From positions 1 to 5,570 of the forward strand of contig DAIDBF010000089.1 in the NCBI GenBank assembly GCA_027310235.1: a stretch of 5,570 bases of DNA. Direction: 5' to 3'. Position numbers and translations under genes: made by a program. Below are positions 1-4,575 of this stretch, in pieces. Position 1 is the stretch's first letter, and each line of letters begins with the position of its first letter. Below the pieces are notes generated by a model, which worked only from the letters and a program-made list of their open reading frames with translations, searched no databases and had not been told where the DNA came from. This stretch comes from a bacterium (GTDB taxonomy: Bacteria > Patescibacteriota > Minisyncoccia > UBA6257 > GWB1-50-10).

Positions 1-1554
1 AATAGTCGTGTCGGTCGTTTTTGTTGCGATACTCGAACTTGTTTCTTGCTCTACCGACTTTTCTTTACCGGCCCCAAGAACCGAAACGATAATCTTGTTT
101 CCAATGCGCGTTCCCGATGCATTATCCACGAAAATCGTATAGTTGCCGGAGATAAATTCACGTCCGAAAGAAACCTCTCGAGCAAACTTCCCGCTCGCAT
201 TTATCACAATCGGGGTCGAGCTTGAGAAGAACGCGGACTCGAGATGCAATGAAAGAATATCATCCGCCGAAAAATGAACACCGTTTACGGTAATTATCCC
301 TCCCGATTGCACTATCTGTTTGTCGGAAAAAATCGTCGGTGAAACTTCGGTTGTCGCATCTTCACTTTTCCCGACTTGGTTCTCTCTATTGCCTTCATCA
401 GCTATAGCAGTATCTTCACTACTTTCTTGATTATTCGATCCGGAAAAAGCACTCCGCACTTTATTAATGACCGAACCGGCAAAATTCCCTATTGCATCGG
501 TTATGCTTCCGAAAAACGATTTTTTCTCCGGAACGACAGAGATCGGATTTTTACTCGCCGCTTCCGCTTCTTTAAAGAAAAGTGTGAATACCCCTGCCGC
601 ATGTTGTACCGCTTTTGTAGAAAGGCGAGACCAATAGTCTTTGATAATAATGTCTCCACCAGACTTGTTTAAAAAAATTGATGCATTATCTCCAACTACA
701 ACGAAATTACCAAACAATCCTGCAGAGTTAGACATCAGGATTTTGTATTCTCCTTCGGTGTCTTTTTTAACACCGCATTTATACTCCCCACATGTGACAA
801 AATATTCTGGTTCCGGGAAGTTATATCGACTTCGTACACCTATCGTGTCCTTGCTGTAAAAGTTGCTATTCGAGTACTCCGCGAGTGAATCGAAGTAGAT
901 TCCGAGACCATTGAAATAAAACGGCGTCTTCCCCTCGAGACGATCCTCAAGTTCCGGATCGGGACGCGCAAGCGTAAACTGCTGTGTCCAGTTCTCATAA
1001 GGACTGTCGCCGGGATGCGGATCATTCCTTGTGTGATCGGGAACGCTTGCGTCCTCGATGAGATGCAGGATGTGCCCCAAGGCAAACATCGCGGATTCTT
1101 TTTCCCCATTCACATAGTGCCGGATCGCTTCGCGCCACGTGAAGTCCGTATCGCTTGAGATCCCGCTCAGCTTTTTCTTTTGGATTGCAGAGAGAATGGA
1201 AGCAATTGTCGAGGGGACCTTATATGTCAGCTTGTTCTGGTTATTGCCGTCATTCGCCCACGCTTTCGATGCCTCCCATGTACCAAGCATGGAATCGGAG
1301 AGCCCGGTGTCGTGCACGGGGTCGTAAAAATGATTCATCCAGCGCGGAATGCTGTCCTCGTGTCGCGAACCATCAAGAAGATAGTCCTTGAGCGCGGAAT
1401 CGAACGGCGTACTCGTCGAGAGCTTACTGAAGAGATTTACCGCTTCGTTCGTGAGGTATGCATGCGTATCTCCTTCGTACGCAAAAGATGTTGTTGTAAA
1501 CAAAAATAGCGCGCCGAGAAACACGGCCGCGCCGAGGATTTTTCTGGAATGCAT
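1..1554 (-). CDS. Secreted zinc-dependent phospholipase C-like protein with C-terminal Ig-like domain (3' end cut by window edge)
   Basis: Open frame of 518 codons from ATG at 1554, running off the left edge, so the C-terminus is missing. Residues 1-25 form a signal peptide: short basic start (SRK), hydrophobic core, and a likely cut after SFA. Residues about 26-330 resemble the zinc-dependent phospholipase C / S1-P1 nuclease fold (PF00882 type). Candidate metal ligands are H31 (GDTH), E66/D67, H75 in HFYDP, and H164, D168, H174 in a GHxxHxxxDxxxPDH-like block. E187 in SPYENW is another, with H180 or D183 as the possible last ligand. The domain closes with a helix at about 307-330 (AAGVFTLFFKEAEAA). 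A low-complexity linker (about 332-405) leads to a beta-rich Ig/TIG-like domain at about 405-495 and then a Ser/Thr-rich segment. It probably acts outside the cell on phospholipids, but this is family inference and substrate is unknown. It starts 19 nt after the membrane-protein stop and is probably co-transcribed. No clear Shine-Dalgarno is seen. Confidence 0.8.
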   Translation of the reverse strand, partial: MHSRKILGAAVFLGALFLFTTTSFAYEGDTHAYLTNEAVNLFSKLSTSTPFDSALKDYLLDGSRHEDSIPRWMNHFYDPVHDTGLSDSMLGTWEASKAWANDGNNQNKLTYKVPSTIASILSAIQKKKLSGISSDTDFTWREAIRHYVNGEKESAMFALGHILHLIEDASVPDHTRNDPHPGDSPYENWTQQFTLARPDPELEDRLEGKTPFYFNGLGIYFDSLAEYSNSNFYSKDTIGVRSRYNFPEPEYFVTCGEYKCGVKKDTEGEYKILMSNSAGLFGNFVVVGDNASIFLNKSGGDIIIKDYWSRLSTKAVQHAAGVFTLFFKEAEAASKNPISVVPEKKSFFGSITDAIGNFAGSVINKVRSAFSGSNNQESSEDTAIADEGNRENQVGKSEDATTEVSPTIFSDKQIVQSGGIITVNGVHFSADDILSLHLESAFFSSSTPIVINASGKFAREVSFGREFISGNYTIFVDNASGTRIGNKIIVSVLGAGKEKSVEQETSSSIATKTTDTTI

Positions 1555-1573
1555 AAATATAAGTGTTCATAAT

Positions 1574-2146
1574 CTACAAACTCTCGATCTTCCAAGTATT
1601 GGAAAACTCATTTAAACGCATATTTATATCAGAAATTAACTTCCCGACATCATTTTTAACCTCGAAACCAAAGTAATTCTCCATAGACGATCCTGCTGGT
1701 GAAGCTTCTTCTAGAAGTCGAATAATTCCTCCCAATTTCTCACTCGAACGCGCTGCTAGTAATGTATCCTCCCACTTTCTTCTCGTTAAATAATCAGGAC
1801 TCTTCTCGTTTGTTTCGAGCATGAAGTACTTACTCGCGAGATCGACATCCCCCTTCTTTAGAGCGTCAATAAACATACGGAGCGTTTCTTCCGGGGTCTT
1901 GCCCCCGTAAGTGTCCTGCCGCATTGCATTCTCGTATGCCTTTTCCCATGCGACGTACTTTTCGTAGTTCTGTTCCGCTTCGCGTGCCTGCTTTGCCTCG
2001 GGGCTGAAGTAGCCCCAGACGAACCAAACAACCGCACCCGCGGCAACGAGAATGAGGAACACAATGAGAAATTTCCAGAACTTCCTCTGTTTCTTACCTT
2101 CTGTCCCAAGAGGCGTCTGGGAATCCGGAGCAACAACGGTTTCCAT
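1574..2146 (-). CDS. Single-pass membrane-anchored protein with exported NTF2/DUF4878-like domain
   Basis: A 190-aa protein of unknown specific function. Residues 1-23 are polar with a basic cluster (GKKQRK, 18-23). Residues 24-47 form one strong transmembrane helix, followed by a charged helix (about 49-77) with a short coiled-coil look. From residue 83 comes KTPEETLRMFIDALKKGD, typical of small DUF4878/NTF2-like domains exposed outside the membrane, and then alternating helices and strands to the end. The basic N-terminus before the helix suggests that the N-terminus is inside and the domain outside. The next gene, a secreted phospholipase-like protein, follows by 19 nt, so the two are probably one operon and may work together at the cell surface (inference). 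The ATG at 2146 is preceded by a weak purine stretch (GAAAG). A possible -10 (TATAAAAT, 2164-2171) lies just upstream without a recognisable -35. Shadow frames on the same strand were discarded. Confidence 0.8.
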   Translation of the reverse strand: METVVAPDSQTPLGTEGKKQRKFWKFLIVFLILVAAGAVVWFVWGYFSPEAKQAREAEQNYEKYVAWEKAYENAMRQDTYGGKTPEETLRMFIDALKKGDVDLASKYFMLETNEKSPDYLTRRKWEDTLLAARSSEKLGGIIRLLEEASPAGSSMENYFGFEVKNDVGKLISDINMRLNEFSNTWKIESL

Positions 2147-2249
2147 ACAATAATCTTTCTTTTATTTTATACCTTTCTGCTTTCCGTGTTGCTCTCTATC
2201 CACGAAATTAATTCCATTCTATCGCCATGAGTTTTTACCGCAACGCGAA

Positions 2250-2296
2250 TTATCCCCAAAATTATCGAGGCCGGGCCTCAATAATATTGGGGATAA
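2250..2296. repeat. 47-nt imperfect palindrome with GC core (copy 1 of dispersed hairpin)
   Basis: The two arms mirror about base 2273. GAGGCC/GGCCTC is flanked by ATTAT/ATAAT and then TTATCCCCAA/TTGGGGATAA, with only two mismatched positions (2260/2286 and 2266/2280). The core is the same as at 4161-4183 and 4553-4573. It lies between the NYN gene and the membrane-protein gene. As RNA it would fold into a long stem, consistent with a terminator for minus-strand transcripts arriving from the NYN gene. On the minus strand the inner hairpin is followed by a short ATTTT. The outer TTATCCCC arms are unique to this copy. Confidence 0.85.
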
Positions 2297-2347
2297 CTTT
2301 CGGTTTTCTTTCTAGAATCAAAAAATCAGCTTACAACGCGATATGTA

Positions 2348-2375
2348 TTGATTAGCAACCTGAGTATGGTATACT
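2348..2375 (+). promoter_or_regulatory. Sigma70-type promoter with extended -10, plus strand
   Basis: TTGATT (2348-2353) matches four of six bases of the -35 consensus. A 16-nt spacer separates it from TATACT (2370-2375), which is preceded by TGG, giving a full extended -10 (TGnTATACT). A start at about 2382 falls on the first base of a hairpin. No plus-strand gene follows, so the promoter would drive only a short RNA (see 2382-2444) or an antisense transcript into the NYN gene. Confidence 0.45.
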
Positions 2376-2381
2376 AAAACT

Positions 2382-2444
2382 GTAGGCAAAAGGCTTACCG
2401 GATTTTGATCGAAACCCATCTTCATCGATGGGTTTCTGATTTCT
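2382..2444 (+). ncRNA. Candidate small structured RNA (~60 nt), plus strand
   Basis: Beginning about 7 nt after the extended -10 are two hairpins in series. The first is GTAGGC (2382-2387) pairing with GCTTAC (2393-2398, one G-U) around a 5-nt loop. After a 12-nt single-stranded linker comes a perfect 10-bp stem, GAAACCCATC (2411-2420) with GATGGGTTTC (2427-2436), followed by TGATTTCT. The second stem could be an intrinsic terminator, although its U run is poor. The unit ends at the 3' end of the convergent NYN gene (stop at 2443). No known RNA family is recognised, and no open frame of meaningful length fits. Support is structural only; there is no expression evidence. Confidence 0.35.
2411..2436. 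terminator. Hairpin between convergent NYN gene and candidate RNA (possible bidirectional terminator)
   Basis: A perfect 10-bp inverted repeat (GAAACCCATC / GATGGGTTTC) with a 6-nt loop begins 7 nt beyond the NYN stop codon on the minus strand. On that strand it is followed by GATCAAAATCC, so there is no T run and intrinsic termination would be weak. On the plus strand TGATTTCT follows, which is slightly better. Its position between converging transcripts is what supports a terminator role. Confidence 0.45.
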
Positions 2445-3054
2445 AACGCTTCCGGAATCTGTCCATACTAAGCCTGTATTCAAAATCCTCAGCATATAGA
2501 ATCTCTCTTACAACTCCGTCTGTTTTCGCGTCTATCACCTCCCTTCCAATATGACCTCGAGCACTCATCACTATTGATTCCTTTTTGTATTTTTCTTTGA
2601 GATATCGAAGTGCACGTATAAGATCACCGTCTCCTGAAAAGAGAATGATTATGTCGTAATTATCGACCTCTCTAATAAGATCAACCGTCATCTCCACATC
2701 AAGATCACATTTTTTCTCGAATCCATACAGATTGTCCGGACTGTGTATATATTTCACTCGTTTTTTGACTACCTCGAACCCATTAATATCGGCGGTAGTA
2801 AGCACATATTGAGACCACTTAGATATCACCGTCGACTTCTCGCTTTTGCCAAAATCAGCGCCATAATAAAACCTGCGGAGAAATCGGTGCCCGGTTGAAA
2901 AGTGTTTGGCGAGTGCTGCAAGTTCCCGGATACCTATTCTCCACTTGAGACTATCTTTCCATTTTTCAACGTTACCAAAATCAATAATGACAATAGTACG
3001 ACCACGTTGTTGCTCGTGAGTCTCGAAGAATTTTTTAATCTCCTCTTGATTCAT
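2443..3054 (-). CDS. NYN domain protein, LabA/DUF88-like putative ribonuclease
   Basis: A 203-aa protein with the NYN (PIN-like) nuclease fold. The first acidic motif is IDFGNVEKW (D25, N28). YYGAD at 63-67 matches the conserved second strand. KKCDLDVEMTVDLI supplies D117, D119 and D125, and ILFSGDGDL supplies S140, D142 and D144. Together these form the usual acidic metal-binding pocket, so catalytic activity is plausible. The fold ends near residue 185, and a short basic tail (RFRKR) closes the protein. Family members are predicted metal-dependent RNases; the actual target cannot be read from sequence. It is the last gene of a likely DpnI/64-aa/NYN unit, 52 nt after the small gene. The ATG at 3054 has GAGGGG upstream as a usable ribosome-binding site. 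NYN genes of this type are frequent in CPR genomes, so the neighbourhood with DpnI may be incidental. Confidence 0.88.
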   Translation of the reverse strand: MNQEEIKKFFETHEQQRGRTIVIIDFGNVEKWKDSLKWRIGIRELAALAKHFSTGHRFLRRFYYGADFGKSEKSTVISKWSQYVLTTADINGFEVVKKRVKYIHSPDNLYGFEKKCDLDVEMTVDLIREVDNYDIIILFSGDGDLIRALRYLKEKYKKESIVMSARGHIGREVIDAKTDGVVREILYAEDFEYRLSMDRFRKR

Positions 3055-3106
3055 GTCTTTTAATACCCCTCGTGGATCCCAATAGTGACTTTCAAAAATG
3101 AGTCAG

Positions 3107-3301
3107 TTAAACATACCATAGCTGAAATTTTGGATAACTTTCTTTATTGTAAAAGTCTAAATCCTTATCATCCTCCCAAACAAGCTCAGTAAGTTGTTCG
3201 AAATTCTCTCCATAACCAAGGCACATTACCTTTAAATGATTAAAGGAATTGAAACGTAAAATAATTTTTGCCAGAAATGACGAAAGGGTAATTTCAATCA
3301 T
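3107..3301 (-). CDS. Small orphan protein coupled to DpnI (64 aa)
   Basis: I do not recognise this protein. Its ATG overlaps the stop of the DpnI C-terminal frame as ATGA, the classic arrangement for translational coupling, which is the main reason to believe it is expressed. The N-terminal half is hydrophobic/basic (IEITLSSFLAKIILRFNSFNHLK). The C-terminal half is acidic and aromatic (WEDDKDLDFYNKESYPKFQLWYV). There is no signal peptide or convincing membrane helix. The coding region is very AT-rich (17 of 60 G+C by hand in bases 3241-3300). It could be a partner or regulator of DpnI, a remnant of a longer gene (another frame stays open for about 20 codons past its stop), or a fortuitous frame. 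The DpnI operon of pneumococcus also has a second small gene, dpnD, but I see no similarity that would justify that name. Confidence 0.5.
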   Translation of the reverse strand: MIEITLSSFLAKIILRFNSFNHLKVMCLGYGENFEQLTELVWEDDKDLDFYNKESYPKFQLWYV

Positions 3302-3711
3302 ATTAAGCGGTAATTGCCGCGCGACACGAAGTCGAGATAGCCTTTGTCGCGCAAAATCTGCAATTGTTGGCGGATTTTATCTTTGACGTGCTTGTTGTCT
3401 GGGTGGAGTAAGCTTAGTTCGCGTCCAAACTTATATACATCCTCAAGTGTAAATTCTTGCTTTTCCAGCTTTTCAATGTAACGCATAACATCAAGGAGCC
3501 AGCCGCGCGCCGATATCTCTTTCTCCTCTCGTAAAAATAAAGTTCTCTCCCACTGGGCAAGTACTTTTTCTTTTGATTCGGCGCGTTGCTGTTTGACGAT
3601 AAATATCTTTCCAGCTTGCGGGATTTTCTGTAAAAGAATGTTTGAGCCTACCCAGCCAGCGCGACGCGCGGTTACGGCAAGAGGTTTTCTCCTTTCAATG
3701 ATCTCCGACAC
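3298..3711 (-). CDS. dpnI: DpnI-type restriction endonuclease, C-terminal part (separated by frameshift)
   Basis: This 137-codon frame continues the DpnI-like protein after a one-base shift. TARRAGWVGSN (14-24) matches the DpnI segment carrying the tryptophan that contacts the methyl-adenine (W20 here, about 139 in the joined protein, against W138 in DpnI). ARGW (68-71) begins the winged-helix domain, and KIRQQLQILRDK (112-123) and RGNYRLI (131-137) match its recognition helix and wing. In DpnI both domains bind G-m6A-T-C independently, and cutting needs the methyl group. The first codon in this frame is GTG (3711), directly after the T7 tract and with no ribosome-binding site. Independent initiation is therefore unlikely: the segment is either read by slippage or belongs to a gene broken by a one-base deletion. 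Its TGA overlaps the ATG of the 64-aa gene. Confidence 0.85.
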   Translation of the reverse strand: MSEIIERRKPLAVTARRAGWVGSNILLQKIPQAGKIFIVKQQRAESKEKVLAQWERTLFLREEKEISARGWLLDVMRYIEKLEKQEFTLEDVYKFGRELSLLHPDNKHVKDKIRQQLQILRDKGYLDFVSRGNYRLI

Positions 3712-4067
3712 AAAAAAATGTTTGGGTACAACAAAAAATCAAGGACAGTGAGTTTCTGCAAGTTGTAGCTAAGCACGAACAGATTCGGATTAGCACTGCT
3801 TCGTAGCCGTTCCATTTTCGTGCGGTATGCACCGTCAAGAATTTTTGTACCGATATTGTCTTGCTTGCTTTTCAGCTCATAATTCTCATGACAGTTCGAG
3901 CAAAAGAAATCGGCGACAGGTTGATTGTTTGGATACTTATCCATCTGCAGACGACCACAGTTTGGACAAAAAATCGACTCATTAACCCATCGCTCGGTTA
4001 GGATTCGCGCTCGTTGAGACGCGCTTTTGTAGCTCGCTGCGAGCCGTTTATCAAAACTTAATTTCAC
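3672..4067 (-). CDS. dpnI: DpnI-type methyl-directed restriction endonuclease, N-terminal catalytic part
   Basis: The frame has 131 codons, of which about 119 are homologous to DpnI (type IIM enzyme cutting G-m6A-T-C). The PD-(D/E)XK active site is intact at the same positions as in DpnI: D53 in VADFFC, then E64 and K66 in YELKSK. The zinc site is C34/C37 (CPNC) with C56/C59 (CSNC). YKSASQRARILTERWV (13-28) and DGAYRTKM (78-85) are further family signatures. The start is GTG at 4067, chosen because it aligns with the DpnI start. After IF (117-118) at a T7 run, the frame ends in 13 unrelated residues. Joining to the next frame gives about 256 aa against 254 for DpnI. No methylase is expected: such enzymes need the host to lack GATC adenine methylation and they destroy methylated incoming DNA. 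Confidence 0.9.
   Translation of the reverse strand: MKLSFDKRLAASYKSASQRARILTERWVNESIFCPNCGRLQMDKYPNNQPVADFFCSNCHENYELKSKQDNIGTKILDGAYRTKMERLRSSANPNLFVLSYNLQKLTVLDFLLYPNIFLCRRSLKGENLLP
3710..3719 (-). other. Frameshift point in DpnI gene: T7 slippery tract
   Basis: In the gene sense the sequence reads A-TTTTTTT-GTG. The upstream frame reads ATT TTT TTG and then drifts into a short tail with a stop; shifting back one base (or adding one T) gives ATT TTT TTT GTG and restores DpnI homology. In phase it forms U UUU UUG, which fits the X XXY YYZ pattern for -1 frameshifting. Sequencing or assembly error, a real mutation, a phase-variable tract and programmed slippage all remain possible. Confidence 0.8.
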
Positions 4068-4114
4068 CTCACCATTATTACACTTTCTTGAGGTCTTAGA
4101 AAGCTCTCCTCTTT

Positions 4115-4123
4115 ATTATCGCA
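4115..4123 (-). promoter_or_regulatory. Possible extended -10 promoter of the DpnI operon
   Basis: On the minus strand TGC precedes GATAAT (4120-4115), a TGn plus near-consensus -10. No good -35 is seen. Transcription would start near 4108, leaving about 40 nt of leader before the GTG. The leader opens with AAGAGGAG, a strong Shine-Dalgarno-like stretch that has no start codon at a usable distance, so it does not explain translation of DpnI. Confidence 0.35.
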
Positions 4124-4160
4124 CCTATTGAGCGAGTGGGATTTTGAGTTATCACCTTTC

Positions 4161-4183
4161 CTATCGAGGCCGGGCCTCGATAG
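4161..4183 (-). terminator. GC palindrome (copy 2), likely terminator after the small acidic gene
   Basis: A perfect 23-nt palindrome, CTATCGAGGCC / GGCCTCGATAG around one central base (4172). It starts 20 nt beyond the stop of the 91-aa gene and just upstream of the DpnI promoter region, the right place to separate the two transcription units. No T run follows on the minus strand, so termination strength is uncertain. The core is identical to the copies at 2250-2296 and 4553-4573. Confidence 0.6.
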
Positions 4184-4203
4184 ATTGAGTCCCAACGAAC
4201 TGA

Positions 4204-4479
4204 CTAGTAGCGTCCTCCTCCTGCGGTTTCGATCGCAATCTTGTTCGGAATCGTCATTTCCCCTCCCTTTGAGGATTTCACTTTCACGTGTGTGTCGGTC
4301 ATCTCAAGCACCTCAAACCCTTTCTCTTCGAAGTAGCTCTTCACTATTCTTTGCATGGGCTCCTTTAATGGGTATGGCTCTTCGGTTTCAATTGGCTGTT
4401 TCGCATCCATTTCGATGCTTTCTTCCGGTTTTTCCGGAATATTTTCTTCATTATTTAATTCGGGCACTTCCCTGAACAT
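4204..4479 (-). CDS. Small acidic protein of unknown function (91 aa)
   Basis: I do not recognise the family. Residues 1-40 are acidic and Pro/Glu-rich (ELNNEENIPEKPEES), with no hydrophobic segment, and are probably disordered. Residues 42-83 look like a small folded unit: a helix (MQRIVKSYFEEKGF) followed by beta strands (EVLEMTDTHVKVKSSKGGEMTIPNKIAIE). The C-terminus is Gly-rich (GGGRY). It appears cytosolic. It stands alone, with its own promoter directly in front and a palindrome after the stop. Codon use is ordinary and the frame is free of stops. A plus-strand frame over the same bases is a shadow. The start at 4479 is the first ATG after the promoter; a later start at Met24 is possible if the message is not leaderless. 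Confidence 0.65.
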   Translation of the reverse strand: MFREVPELNNEENIPEKPEESIEMDAKQPIETEEPYPLKEPMQRIVKSYFEEKGFEVLEMTDTHVKVKSSKGGEMTIPNKIAIETAGGGRY

Positions 4480-4485
4480 GTTCCT

Positions 4486-4494
4486 ATTATAACA
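4486..4494 (-). promoter_or_regulatory. Extended -10 promoter of the 91-aa gene, probably leaderless
   Basis: On the minus strand TGT is followed by a perfect TATAAT (4491-4486). Only six bases (AGGAAC) separate it from the ATG at 4479, so a start 6-8 nt after the -10 falls on or next to the initiation codon. No -35 hexamer fits at 16-18 nt. The AGGA between -10 and ATG is too close to the start to be a normal Shine-Dalgarno. Confidence 0.5.
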
Positions 4495-4547
4495 CCAAAA
4501 ATATAAGAGCCAGGTAAAAACCGGATTCTTGTTGTTTCTTTATTTTT

Positions 4548-4574
4548 AAAAATATCGAGGCCGGGCCTCGATAG
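4548..4574 (-). terminator. Intrinsic terminator of the DEAD-box helicase (GC palindrome copy 3)
   Basis: The palindrome TATCGAGGCC / GGCCTCGATA (4553-4573, centre 4563) begins two bases after the helicase TAA. In the gene sense it is followed at once by five T, the textbook form of a Rho-independent terminator. The T run continues into five A, so TTTTTAAAAA is itself self-complementary. This is the best-formed of the three copies and the main support for reading the family as terminators. Confidence 0.8.
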
Positions 4575-4575
4575 A

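Noticed and set aside
376..672. Plus-strand open frame of 98 codons
   Set aside because: It is antisense to the phospholipase-like gene, which has a signal peptide and family motifs in its own frame; the plus-strand product shows no domain.
840..1109. Minus-strand 89-codon frame
   Set aside because: Shadow of the phospholipase-like gene in another frame; Arg/Ser-rich composition typical of an out-of-frame reading.
1139..1615. Cluster of overlapping plus-strand frames
   Set aside because: All are antisense to the N-terminal half of the phospholipase-like gene and have no promoter, ribosome site or recognisable domain.
1858..2136. Minus-strand 92-codon frame
   Set aside because: Out-of-frame copy of the membrane-protein gene; its Arg/Ser-rich product lacks the transmembrane helix.
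2250..2296. Replication-origin DnaA boxes (TTATCCCCA resembles TTATCCACA)
   Set aside because: Only one mismatched pair, explained by the palindrome; no box cluster, AT-rich unwinding element or dnaA gene nearby.
3709..3711. Independent GTG start for the DpnI C-terminal half as a separate gene
   Set aside because: No ribosome-binding site precedes it, and the DpnI alignment crosses the point without a gap, so a frameshifted single gene is the better reading.
4128..4475. Plus-strand 115-codon frame
   Set aside because: Antisense to the 91-aa gene and spans the palindrome; Ser/Leu-rich shadow.
2250..4574. CRISPR-like array from the repeated palindrome
   Set aside because: The three copies are hundreds of bases to 1.9 kb apart with genes between, not regularly spaced with short spacers.
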